Source of the DNA: Alphaproteobacteria bacterium
GTDB lineage: Bacteria > Pseudomonadota > Alphaproteobacteria > Oceanibaculales > Oceanibaculaceae
Direction of reading: 5' to 3'
DNA: 64,000 nucleotides
NCBI GenBank assembly: GCA_018823745.1
Contig: JAHJHR010000018.1
Span: 348,045-412,044, forward strand
The position numbers were made by a program, and so were the translations under genes. A model generated the notes under the pieces. It searched no databases, had not been told where the DNA came from, and was given only the letters and a program-made list of their open reading frames with translations. Position 1 is the stretch's first letter. Every line of letters starts with the position of its first letter. This document shows positions 52,921 to 61,550 of this stretch, in pieces.

Positions 52921-55900
52921 TCAGATATCCCGGACGTCGACGATGCCGGGGATGGATTTGATGGCGGAGCGCATGCCGGCATTGATCTGGTAGCCGCCGG
53001 GCAGGGCCAGCTCCACTTCCTGGTCGTCGATGTCCAGGATCAGGCGGACCTTGCCCCTGCCCTGCCCCTGCTGGTCGAACAGGGTCTTCAGATGCGGCAG
53101 CGGCGCATCGTCGTTCAGGAAGATTTTCAGGCCCGTGACGGCATTGGCCACGGCCTTGTCCAGCGGCTCGATATTGTTCGCCAGCAGGCGGAAGCTCTCG
53201 CCCTCGGCCCTTGCATCGGCGGAGACCAGAAGCGGCTGGCCGCTGTCGATCAGCTCTCGGGTCTGGGCCAGGATTTCCGAGAACAGCGTGATCTCGAAGA
53301 CGCCGCTCCGGTCGGTCAGGCTGACAAAGGCGAAGCGGTTGCCGGATTTCGAGGTGCGTTCCTGCTTGGCGACCAGAATGCCGGCCAGCTTGATCCGCTT
53401 GCTGCCCCCGCTCGCCGTCAGCAGCGGCAGGATATTGGCCGATTCCACGACATCGATCCGCTCCAGCGACTTGCCATAGGCGTCCAGCGGATGGGCCGAG
53501 AGATAAAAGCCCAGGGCATCGAACTCGTATTGCAGCTTCTCCATGATCGGCCAGTCCGGCCGGTCGCGCAGCGGGATGGTCGGCGTGCTGGCAGCGGCCA
53601 CACCGGCGAACAGGCTGACCTGATCGCTGACCCGGTCCTGCGCCGCCGCACTGGCATGGCGCAGCAGGATTTCCAGGCTTTCATATAGTTTGGCGCGATT
53701 CTTCTCCAGCCCGTCAAAGGCGCCGGAGGCCACCAGGTTTTCCAGCTGCCGCTTGTTCAGGCTGCGCGGGTCGGCGCGCATGGCGAAATCGCCCAGATCC
53801 TTGAACGGCCCCTTGGCGGTGCGCTCCTCGATCACCAGCCCCATCGCCTGGGCGCCAACATTCTTCACCGCCGCCAGAGCGTAACGGATCGCGCCCTTAT
53901 CCTCTGGCGTGGCACGTTCGACCGAGAACACGACCTCCGATTTATTAATGTCGGGCGGCAGGAGATCGATCTTAAGGCGCTGCAATTCCTGACGAAACAC
54001 GTTCAACTTATCGGTGTTGCCAAGATCGAAGGTCATCGACGCGGCCAGGAACTCGACCGGATAATTCGCCTTCAGATAGGCCGTCTGATAGGCGACCAGC
54101 GCATAGGCCGCCGCATGGCTCTTGTTGAAACCATAGCCGGCAAATTTCGCCACCTGGTCGAAGATGTCCGACGCCTTGTTTGCCGATACCTTGCGTTCCA
54201 CCGCGCCATCGACGAACAGTTTGCGCTGGTCATCCATCTCCTGCTTGATCTTCTTGCCCATCGCGCGGCGCAGCAGATCGGCACCGCCCAGGCTGTAGCC
54301 CGACAGCACCTGCGCGATCTGCATCACCTGTTCCTGGTAGATCATGATCCCGTAGGTCTCGGTCAGGATCGGTTCCAGGGTGGGATAGAGATAATCCGGC
54401 TTCTCCGTGCCGTGCTTGCGGTTGATGTAGCTGGGGATGTTGTCCATCGGGCCGGGGCGGTACAGCGCCACGACCGCGATAATGTCCTCGAACCGGTCAG
54501 GCTGCAGCTTGCGCAGCACGTCGCGCATGCCCGAGCTTTCAAGCTGAAACACGCCCGTCGCGTCGCCGCGGCTGAGCATCTTGAAGGTCTTCTCGTCCTC
54601 CAGCGGGATCGTCGTCAGATCGATCTCGATGCCGCGCTGGCGGATCAGCCGTTCCGCCATGGCCAGGACGGAGAGCGTCTTCAGACCGAGAAAGTCGAAC
54701 TTCACCAGCCCGGCGGTCTCAACATATTTCATGTTGAACTGGGTGACCGGCATGTCCGAGCGCGGGTCACGGTACAGTGGCACCAGCTGGTCCAGCGGCC
54801 GGTCGCCGATCACCACGCCGGCAGCATGAGTGGAGGCATGGCGGTACAGCCCCTCCAGCTTCAGCCCCATATTGATCATCCGGCCGACGGCGGGATCATC
54901 GTCGCGTTGGCGCTGTAATTCCGGCTCGCCCGCAATGGCTTCCGCCAGTGTCACCGGACTGGCCGGGTTGTTCGGCACCAGCTTGCAGATGCGGTCGACC
55001 TGGCCATAGGGCAGTTGCAGCACGCGCCCGACATCGCGCAGTACGGCGCGGGCCTGCAGCTTACCGAAGGTAATGATCTGCGCCACCTTGTCGGTGCCGT
55101 ATTTCCGCTGCACGTAGCGGATGACCTCGTCGCGCCGCTCCTGGCAGAAATCGATGTCGAAGTCAGGCATCGAGACGCGTTCGGGGTTCAGGAACCGCTC
55201 GAACAGCAGATTCCAGCGCAGCGGGTCGAGATCGGTGATGGTCAGCGCCCAGGCGACCACCGAGCCGGCACCGGAACCACGGCCCGGCCCGACCGGAATG
55301 CCCTGGTTCTTCGCCCAGCGGATGAAATCCGCGACGATGAGGAAATAGCCGGGAAAGCCCATCTGGTTGATCACGTTCAGCTCGAAAGCGAGCCGTTCGC
55401 GATAGGGTTTTGCCACGGCCTCGCGGGCCGCCTCGTCCATGTCAGTGGTGAAAACATGGCGGCGCAGCCGCTCTTCCAGCCCCTCGGCGGATTGCACGCC
55501 CAGCTCCGCCGCCTCGTCGCGGCCCTCGCCGGTGGTGAAGGCCGGCAGAATCGGCTTCACCTTGTCCGGGTAATAGGCGCAGCGCCGGGCGATCTGGATC
55601 GTATTGTCGACGGCCTCCGGCAGATCGGCGAACAGCGCGCGCATCTCGGCAGCGGTCTTGAAGCGGTGCTCGCGGGTCAGCCGGCGGCGCTTCTCCTCCA
55701 CCACATAGGTGCCGCCGGCAATGCATAGCAGCGCGTCATGCGCCTCATACATCGCCTCATTGGCGAAATAGCAGTCATTAGTGGCGACCAGCGGCAGGTC
55801 GTATTCATAGGCCATGTCGAGCAGCGCGCCCTCAATGCGGCGCTCTGCATTCATGCCATGGCGCATCAGCTCGACATAGAGCCGCCCCGGGAACAGCCCC

Positions 55901-56421
55901 ATCAGCCGCTTCAGCGCCTGCGTGGCCGCCTCGCGCTGGCTTTCCAGCAGCAACCGCCCGACCGGCCCCGATGGCCCGCCGGTGAAGCAGAGCAGCCCCT
56001 CATTGGCCATCTCCAGATCGGTGGCGCTGATCTGCGGCAGCTCACCGGTCGGCGTCTCCAGGAACGCCTTGCTGACCAGCTTCATCAGGTTCAGATAGCC
56101 GGCCTCGTTCTGCACCAGCAGCACGATCTGGTCCGGCAGCGGGTTGGCATGGCCATTGCCATTCCCGTTGAAATGCCGGTCGTCAGCTTTTTCCTCACGG
56201 CGCAGATTGATCTGGCAGCCGATGATCGGCTGCACCCCGCCCCCGGTCGCCGCCCCGGCAAATTCCAGCGCGCCGAACAGATTGGCGGTATCGGTCACCG
56301 CCACCGCCGGCATGCGGTATTCCTGGCAGAGCCCGACAAGCTCCTTCAGCTTCAGCGCCCCTTCCGACAGCGAATAGGCGGAATGGACGCGCAGATGGAC
56401 GAAATCGGCATGGCTGGACAT
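52921..56421 (-). CDS. dnaE: DNA polymerase III alpha subunit
   Basis: A 1166-residue replicative polymerase (DnaE1 type). The N-terminal PHP domain starts FVHLRVHSAYSLSEGALKLKELV, the polymerase Asp residues are in MPDFDIDFCQERRDEVI, followed by KIVTFGKLQARAVLRDVGRVL-like QIITFGKLQARAVLRDVGR, GLKTLSVL and the fingers MGKKIKQEM. The tandem HhH and C-terminal OB-fold (IKLAGILVAKQERTSKSGNRFAFVSLTDRSG) are complete. Length and N-terminus distinguish it from the shorter SOS polymerase DnaE2/ImuC. A perfect GTTC-N7-GTTC LexA box lies 39-53 bases upstream of the ATG. Confidence 0.97.
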   Translation of the reverse strand: MSSHADFVHLRVHSAYSLSEGALKLKELVGLCQEYRMPAVAVTDTANLFGALEFAGAATGGGVQPIIGCQINLRREEKADDRHFNGNGNGHANPLPDQIVLLVQNEAGYLNLMKLVSKAFLETPTGELPQISATDLEMANEGLLCFTGGPSGPVGRLLLESQREAATQALKRLMGLFPGRLYVELMRHGMNAERRIEGALLDMAYEYDLPLVATNDCYFANEAMYEAHDALLCIAGGTYVVEEKRRRLTREHRFKTAAEMRALFADLPEAVDNTIQIARRCAYYPDKVKPILPAFTTGEGRDEAAELGVQSAEGLEERLRRHVFTTDMDEAAREAVAKPYRERLAFELNVINQMGFPGYFLIVADFIRWAKNQGIPVGPGRGSGAGSVVAWALTITDLDPLRWNLLFERFLNPERVSMPDFDIDFCQERRDEVIRYVQRKYGTDKVAQIITFGKLQARAVLRDVGRVLQLPYGQVDRICKLVPNNPASPVTLAEAIAGEPELQRQRDDDPAVGRMINMGLKLEGLYRHASTHAAGVVIGDRPLDQLVPLYRDPRSDMPVTQFNMKYVETAGLVKFDFLGLKTLSVLAMAERLIRQRGIEIDLTTIPLEDEKTFKMLSRGDATGVFQLESSGMRDVLRKLQPDRFEDIIAVVALYRPGPMDNIPSYINRKHGTEKPDYLYPTLEPILTETYGIMIYQEQVMQIAQVLSGYSLGGADLLRRAMGKKIKQEMDDQRKLFVDGAVERKVSANKASDIFDQVAKFAGYGFNKSHAAAYALVAYQTAYLKANYPVEFLAASMTFDLGNTDKLNVFRQELQRLKIDLLPPDINKSEVVFSVERATPEDKGAIRYALAAVKNVGAQAMGLVIEERTAKGPFKDLGDFAMRADPRSLNKRQLENLVASGAFDGLEKNRAKLYESLEILLRHASAAAQDRVSDQVSLFAGVAAASTPTIPLRDRPDWPIMEKLQYEFDALGFYLSAHPLDAYGKSLERIDVVESANILPLLTASGGSKRIKLAGILVAKQERTSKSGNRFAFVSLTDRSGVFEITLFSEILAQTRELIDSGQPLLVSADARAEGESFRLLANNIEPLDKAVANAVTGLKIFLNDDAPLPHLKTLFDQQGQGRGKVRLILDIDDQEVELALPGGYQINAGMRSAIKSIPGIVDVRDI

Positions 56422-56459
56422 GGCGACAGGATTCCATGTCTGGGCGCGCCGGTCATCCA

Positions 56460-56474
56460 GAACAGGTGGGGAAC
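56460..56474 (-). promoter_or_regulatory. SOS (LexA) box upstream of dnaE
   Basis: On the minus strand GTTCCCCACCTGTTC is an exact match to the alphaproteobacterial LexA operator GTTC-N7-GTTC. It lies in the 94-base gap between the metallopeptidase gene and dnaE, 39 to 53 bases upstream of the dnaE start. The -10/-35 there are not clear (TTCATT, 16 bases, GATGAT is possible and would place the box over the transcript start). Confidence 0.65.
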
Positions 56475-56515
56475 ATCATCTTGTGGTCGAAAGATTAATG
56501 AACCGCGATATATGG

Positions 56516-57970
56516 CTATTTCCAGGTCAACGCCAGCATCGGCCGGGGAACCCGTGGACGATTGGGCGGCCCGCGATACAGCACCAGCGCATTGTTCGGG
56601 CCGGGCTGCAATTGCGGCTGCTGGTAGGGCAACAGGGCCATGTTCTGCTGCGGCGGCGGACGGTACGGCACCAGCGCCATGCTCTGCGGCGCCTGCACCG
56701 GCGGGCGATAGAGCACAAGTTGGCCTCCGCCTATATTCTGCTGAGGCGGTTGATAGGGCACGAGCTGGCCGCCCCCCACCATCGGCGGTGGCTGGTAGAG
56801 TACGAGCTGACCGCCGAAGGGCGGGGGAATCTGGTTGCGCAGAGCGCCGCCATGCCCGAACCGGGTGCCCAGCCCATAGGCCGTGCGGAGCAAATTCTCG
56901 CTGGTATTCGGGCCGGCGATGGCGCGCCGCTCCTCCAGATTATCGTAATGCTGGTCATGGCCGACGCGCGAGCGGCCGCGCGTCATACGCTTGGCGTGCA
57001 AAAGCTCATGCGCCAGCGTCAGGAAAAGCGGCGTCGTCAACGGTCCGCCACCCTGCGCGTTGACGGCGAAGATATCGGCATCGTCGAGGTTCGGTTCCAC
57101 GGCGACAATGGCGGCCGAGCCCAGCAGCACGCCCCCGTTCAGCGGCGGCAAGGTTCCGCCATTATGCAGGTCGATATTAGCTTTGGTGCCGACGACCGCG
57201 CTTACATAGGCATCGAGATTAAATCCGCCATTGCCGATGAACGGCACTGGATCGGCGAAGGTCACGCCCGGCGACAGCCCGGCATGCTGGGGCACGACCG
57301 GCGGCGGCGGACCGATACGAAAACCGTTGCCGGTATTGCGGCGCTGGGCGACCTGCTGCTGCAGCATTGTCATCGCTTGGCGCGTCTGATTCGTCAGCGG
57401 CACGATGCGCACCGTTACCGGATGGTTCAGCAGCTTGCGGATCAGCTTGCGCCCCTCCGGCGTCTCCAGCAGCGTCGCGAAGCTGGCCAGCACTCGGTTG
57501 CGGAAGCCGCCCACCTGCACATTCTGCCCATTAAGGATCAGCCGGCCATAATCGGTTTGCTCGATGATGACGCTGCCTTGCCCGTTCACCAGCATTGCCC
57601 AGAGTTGCTGTGCTTCCCCATTGCGGTCATTCACGGCGAATATCTGGTCCGTCGCACCGGCAGTTGTGATGATCCGTTGATGCTCGGCGCGTATCTGGTT
57701 CAGCAAGTCCAGCATGATGTCGCGGTCCATATGCTGGATGTTCGCCACCAGCCAGCGATGCAGCGGCTCTCGAATCTGGCTCAGCATCTGTAGCCGTTGA
57801 TAGATCGGTATCCGTGCACAGACGCGGTTATAGCGCGCCACCAGTCCGACGATCTGCGTCAGCTCCGGCGACTGTCCGCTTAGCCCGCCCAGCCCGCCAG
57901 GGGCCACAATCTGGCGCTGGATAATGCCGGGACGGCCCGGCAGGACAGGACGCGACGGCATGCGCAGCAT
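56516..57970 (-). CDS. Putative M91/NleD-like zinc metallopeptidase effector with C-terminal repeats
   Basis: A 484-residue protein without a signal peptide; ATG 57970 follows GAGGAGGG at good distance, and the upstream ATG at 58003 has none. Residues 1-35 are Pro/Gly-rich (RPVLPGRPGIIQRQIVAPGG). About 50-145 is helical. About 160-185 (LLETPEGRKLIRKLL) resembles the strand-helix start of the M91 fold. The zinc motif is AHELLHAKRMTRG (HELLH at 321-325), followed by NLEERRAIAGPNTSENLLRTAYGL with the EE and EN residues of M91. Residues 388 onward hold six copies of a (Q/A)L(V/L)xYxPP repeat. The family includes the type III effector NleD. Placement between lolD and dnaE breaks a usually contiguous order. 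Function and secretion route unknown. Confidence 0.7.
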   Translation of the reverse strand: MLRMPSRPVLPGRPGIIQRQIVAPGGLGGLSGQSPELTQIVGLVARYNRVCARIPIYQRLQMLSQIREPLHRWLVANIQHMDRDIMLDLLNQIRAEHQRIITTAGATDQIFAVNDRNGEAQQLWAMLVNGQGSVIIEQTDYGRLILNGQNVQVGGFRNRVLASFATLLETPEGRKLIRKLLNHPVTVRIVPLTNQTRQAMTMLQQQVAQRRNTGNGFRIGPPPPVVPQHAGLSPGVTFADPVPFIGNGGFNLDAYVSAVVGTKANIDLHNGGTLPPLNGGVLLGSAAIVAVEPNLDDADIFAVNAQGGGPLTTPLFLTLAHELLHAKRMTRGRSRVGHDQHYDNLEERRAIAGPNTSENLLRTAYGLGTRFGHGGALRNQIPPPFGGQLVLYQPPPMVGGGQLVPYQPPQQNIGGGQLVLYRPPVQAPQSMALVPYRPPPQQNMALLPYQQPQLQPGPNNALVLYRGPPNRPRVPRPMLALTWK

Positions 57971-58042
57971 GGGAGGCCCTCCTCGCTCGAAGGAGAGTAG
58001 CAACCACCCAGTATTTATGCACGCAATAAGTGTATTGAACGC

Positions 58043-58726
58043 CTAGCGCTCCACCACCATGCCGTCGCGCAGTTCCAGGATGCGGTCCATCCGGGCGGCG
58101 ATGTCGAGGTTGTGGGTGGCGATCAGCGCGCCCAGGCTGGCGGCGTGGCAGATACGGCGCAGCGAGCCGAACACATCCTCGGCGGTATGCGGGTCGAGAT
58201 TGCCAGTCGGCTCGTCGGCCAGCAGGACATTGGGCACATTGGCCATGGCCCGCACGATGGCGACACGCTGCTGCTCGCCGCCGGACAGCCGCGCCGGACG
58301 GTGATCCTCGCGCTCCGCCAGCCCGACCATGGTCAGCAACTCGCGCGCCCGCGTCTCGGCATCCTTGCGGGACAGGCCGGCGATCAGCTGCGGCAGCATG
58401 ACATTCTCCAGCGCGGAGAATTCCGGCAGCAGGTGATGAAACTGGTAGACGAAGCCGATGCGGTGCCGGCGCACCTCGGTGCGGGCCGCGTCTTCCATCC
58501 GGCCACAGGCCTGGCCGCCGACATAGACCTCGCCCTCGGTCGGGCGCTCCAGCAATCCTGCGATCTGCAGCAGCGTCGATTTGCCGGCACCGGACGGGCC
58601 GACCAGCGCCACCATCTCGCCGGGGCGGATGCTCAGGGAGATGCCGTTCAGCACCTGGAGCGTGCGGCCGGCCTGGTCGAAGCGGCGCACCACGCCATCC
58701 AGCATCAGGGCAGTGTTCTGTTGCAT
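58043..58726 (-). CDS. lolD: Lipoprotein-releasing ABC transporter ATPase LolD
   Basis: A 227-residue ABC ATPase: Walker [13 protein letters not shown], the signature [16 protein letters not shown], Walker [13 protein letters not shown], and the H-loop [27 protein letters not shown] begins the protein at ATG 58726, 4 bases after the lolC stop. It powers release of lipoproteins from the inner membrane to LolA. Confidence 0.96.
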   Translation of the reverse strand: MQQNTALMLDGVVRRFDQAGRTLQVLNGISLSIRPGEMVALVGPSGAGKSTLLQIAGLLERPTEGEVYVGGQACGRMEDAARTEVRRHRIGFVYQFHHLLPEFSALENVMLPQLIAGLSRKDAETRARELLTMVGLAEREDHRPARLSGGEQQRVAIVRAMANVPNVLLADEPTGNLDPHTAEDVFGSLRRICHAASLGALIATHNLDIAARMDRILELRDGMVVER

Positions 58727-58730
58727 GGCT

Positions 58731-59978
58731 CTACTCGTAGCGCAGGGCTTCGACGGGGTCCTGCCGGGCGGCGCGCCAGGCGGGATAGATGGTCGCCAGG
58801 AAGGACAGTGCCAGCGCCATGCCGACAACGGTGATGACCTCGCCGGTGTCGATCTTGGCCGGCAGCTTGGACAGGAAATAGATTTCCGCAGAGAACACCT
58901 CGGTCCCGGTCAGATATTCAACCCAGCCGCGGATCGTCTCGATATTCAGGCAGAACGCCAGCCCCAGCACGAAGCCGAACAGCGTGCCGACCACGCCGAT
59001 GGACGCACCGGTCATGAAGAAGATGCGCATGATCATGCCCTTGGAGGCACCCATGGTGCGCAGCACGGCAATGTCGCGGCCCTTGTCTTTCACCAGCATG
59101 ATCATGCTGGAGATAATGTTGAAGGCAGCAACCAGGATGATCAGCGTCAGGATCAGGAACATCACATTGCGTTCCACCTGGATCGCGGTGAAGAAGCTGG
59201 AATTGGCCTGCTGCCAGTCAAAGACCCGCTTGCCCGGCCCGATGGCGGTCAGGATCGGCTCGCGCACCCTGTTCACCGCATCCGGGTCGGTCAGCATGAC
59301 ATCCAGCCCGGTCACCGCATCGCCCAGACGGAAGAAGGTCTGCGCGGCGGAAAGCGGCATGTAGATGAAATTATTGTCGTATTCATACATGCCGATCTCG
59401 AACAGCGCGGCAATCTGGTAGGTCTTCATGCGCGGAATCGAGCCGAAGGCGGTCGGGTTGGATTGCGGGCTGATCAGGGTGATCTGGTTGCCGACGGTCA
59501 GGTTCATGCGCTGCGCCATGCGGCTGCCGATCATCACCGAATCCGGCCCGGCGAAATTGTCCAGCGAGCCGGCGACGATATTGCCGGTCAGGATGCCGCG
59601 CTTCTGCAGATCCTCCAGCCTTATGCCCTTCACCATGGCGCCGGAGGCGACGTTATTGGCTGTCGCCATCACCTGCCCCTCGACCTGCGGGAAGACCATG
59701 ACCACGGAATCCACCAGCCGCACCTGATCGGCAACGGCGGCATGGTCAGGCAGCGGCCCCTGCTGGGCGAAGACCGAGACATGGCCGTTCACGCCGAGAA
59801 TGCGGCCCAGCAGTTCGGCCCGGAAGCCATTCATCACCGACATGACGATGATCAGCGTCGCCACGCCAAGGCCGATGCCGAGCAGCGAGAAGCCGGCAAT
59901 GACGGAGATGAACCCCTCCTGCCGCCGGGCGCGCAGATAGCGGAAGGCGACCATGCGCTCGAAGGCGGAGAAAATCAT
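58731..59978 (-). CDS. lolC: Lipoprotein-releasing ABC transporter permease (LolC/LolE family)
   Basis: A 415-residue permease with a first membrane helix ([32 protein letters not shown]), a large periplasmic domain (about 60-265) and three C-terminal helices ([47 protein letters not shown] is the FtsX-like core). It starts [20 protein letters not shown], the family N-terminus. As in other Alphaproteobacteria a single permease replaces the LolC/LolE pair. It lies between proS and lolD. Confidence 0.95.
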   Translation of the reverse strand: MIFSAFERMVAFRYLRARRQEGFISVIAGFSLLGIGLGVATLIIVMSVMNGFRAELLGRILGVNGHVSVFAQQGPLPDHAAVADQVRLVDSVVMVFPQVEGQVMATANNVASGAMVKGIRLEDLQKRGILTGNIVAGSLDNFAGPDSVMIGSRMAQRMNLTVGNQITLISPQSNPTAFGSIPRMKTYQIAALFEIGMYEYDNNFIYMPLSAAQTFFRLGDAVTGLDVMLTDPDAVNRVREPILTAIGPGKRVFDWQQANSSFFTAIQVERNVMFLILTLIILVAAFNIISSMIMLVKDKGRDIAVLRTMGASKGMIMRIFFMTGASIGVVGTLFGFVLGLAFCLNIETIRGWVEYLTGTEVFSAEIYFLSKLPAKIDTGEVITVVGMALALSFLATIYPAWRAARQDPVEALRYE

Positions 59979-59988
59979 GCGGGCGACC

Positions 59989-61302
59989 TTATCCGATCAG
60001 CTTTGACAGCGCGGAATCGATGGAGAGTTCGTGCTTCTCGCCGGTGCGGCGGTTCTTGATCTCGACCAGGCCGTTCTGCAACCCGCGCGGGCCGACCACC
60101 AGCTGCCAGGGCAGGCCGATCAGATCCATGCCGGCCAGCTTCGGGCCGGGGCGCTCGTCGCGGTCGTCATACAGCACCTCGACACCGGCGGCATTCAGCT
60201 TGGCGTAGAGATCGTCGCACACGCGGGTGCAGTCGGCATCGCCGGCCTTCAGATTGACCAGCCCGACCTTGAAGGGCGCCACCGATTCCGGCCAGATGAT
60301 GCCGGCCTCGTCATGGCTCGCCTCAATGATGCCGCCGACCAGACGCGACACGCCGATGCCGTAGCTGCCCATATGTACCGGTGCCGTGGAGGCGTCGGGC
60401 ATCTGCACCTCGGCCTTCAGCGGCTCGGAATACTTGCTGGCGAAGTAGAAGATGTGCCCGACCTCGATGCCGCGCGTCTCGATCAGGTCGGATGCCGGCA
60501 CCGGGCAATCGGCGGGCACATGCTTCTCGTCGGTCGCGGCGTAGAGGTTGGTGAACTTGTCGACCACCGGCTGAAGATCGCCCTGGTAATCCACCTCGAT
60601 GCCGGAAATGCCGAGATCCATCCAGCCCTTGTGGCAGAACACCTGGCTCTCGCCGGTTTCCGCCAGGATGATGAATTCATGGCTCATATCGCCGCCGATC
60701 GGGCCGGTATCGGCGGCCATCGGGATCGCCTTCAGCCCCAGCCGGTCGAAAGTGCGCAGATAGGCCACGAACATCTTGTTATAGGCGCGCTTGGCGCCCT
60801 CGTAATCGACATCGAAGGAATAGGCATCCTTCATCAGAAATTCGCGCCCTCGCATGACGCCGAAACGCGGCCGCACCTCGTCGCGGAACTTCCACTGGAT
60901 ATGGTAGAGCATGCGCGGCAGGTCCTTGTAGGACCGCACCGAAGAGCGGAAAATCTCGGTGATCTGCTCCTCATTGGTCGGGCCGTACAGCATCTCGCGG
61001 TCATGCCGGTCCTTGATGCGCAGCATTTCCTTGCCATAGCCGTCATAGCGCCCGCTCTGGCGCCACAGATCGGCCGACTGGATGGTCGGCATCAGCATTT
61101 CCTGCGCGCCGGCGGCGTTCTGCTCCTCGCGGACCACCTGCCCGATCTTCTGCAACACCTTGAAGCCCATCGGCAGCCAGGAATAGATGCCGGCACTGGC
61201 CTGACGCACCATGCCGGCGCGCAGCATCAGCCGATGCGAGGCAATCTGCGCCTCGGCGGGCGTCTCTTTCAGGATCGGCAGGAAATAAGCGGAAAGACGC
61301 AT
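59989..61302 (-). CDS. proS: Prolyl-tRNA synthetase (alphaproteobacterial short type)
   Basis: A 437-residue class II aminoacyl-tRNA synthetase lacking the editing insertion domain, as usual for Alphaproteobacteria. [52 protein letters not shown] (motif 1), [59 protein letters not shown] (motif 2) and [16 protein letters not shown] (motif 3) are all present, followed by the anticodon-binding domain. First of the conserved proS-lolC-lolD run. Confidence 0.97.
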   Translation of the reverse strand: MRLSAYFLPILKETPAEAQIASHRLMLRAGMVRQASAGIYSWLPMGFKVLQKIGQVVREEQNAAGAQEMLMPTIQSADLWRQSGRYDGYGKEMLRIKDRHDREMLYGPTNEEQITEIFRSSVRSYKDLPRMLYHIQWKFRDEVRPRFGVMRGREFLMKDAYSFDVDYEGAKRAYNKMFVAYLRTFDRLGLKAIPMAADTGPIGGDMSHEFIILAETGESQVFCHKGWMDLGISGIEVDYQGDLQPVVDKFTNLYAATDEKHVPADCPVPASDLIETRGIEVGHIFYFASKYSEPLKAEVQMPDASTAPVHMGSYGIGVSRLVGGIIEASHDEAGIIWPESVAPFKVGLVNLKAGDADCTRVCDDLYAKLNAAGVEVLYDDRDERPGPKLAGMDLIGLPWQLVVGPRGLQNGLVEIKNRRTGEKHELSIDSALSKLIG

Positions 61303-61550
61303 GGAATTCCTCTGACAGACAGATGGCAGCTTGCTAACCGCCGTTTATGGCACGATGGCGGCAGACTTTAGGGAAAGCGCGGGGGGATGTCTATGTGGGG
61401 CGGTGGGCTAACGACAGAAGATGCATGCCTTGCCTGCCTACACGGGCCTACCCTAAGGTAGAAAATCTTTGAGTGCTCCCAGAAGGTGAGCTTGGAGAAC
61501 CGGCTTGGAAAGCCGGGACATGCAAATGGAAAAAAGTGGGGACGTAAATT
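61303..61550. other. 248-base region between proS and the RTX gene
   Basis: No gene is seen here. It must hold the proS promoter (leftward) and that of the RTX gene (rightward). A possible rightward promoter is TTGCCT (61430-61435), 17 bases, CTAAGG (61453-61458), which is weak. CTACC-CTAA-GGTAG and the hairpin at 61500-61516 lie in the expected leader. Confidence 0.5.
61500..61516 (+). promoter_or_regulatory. Stem-loop in the leader of the RTX/S-layer gene
   Basis: CCGGCTT-GGA-AAGCCGG is a perfect 7-base-pair hairpin ending 34 bases upstream of the ATG. S-layer and other abundant protein mRNAs often carry stabilising 5' structures; that role here is inference. Confidence 0.45.

Noticed and set aside
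52921..56421. dnaE as the SOS polymerase DnaE2/ImuC, because of the LexA box
   Set aside because: The length (1166 residues), the N-terminus FVHLRVHSAYSLSEGA and the absence of imuA/imuB nearby fit DnaE1.
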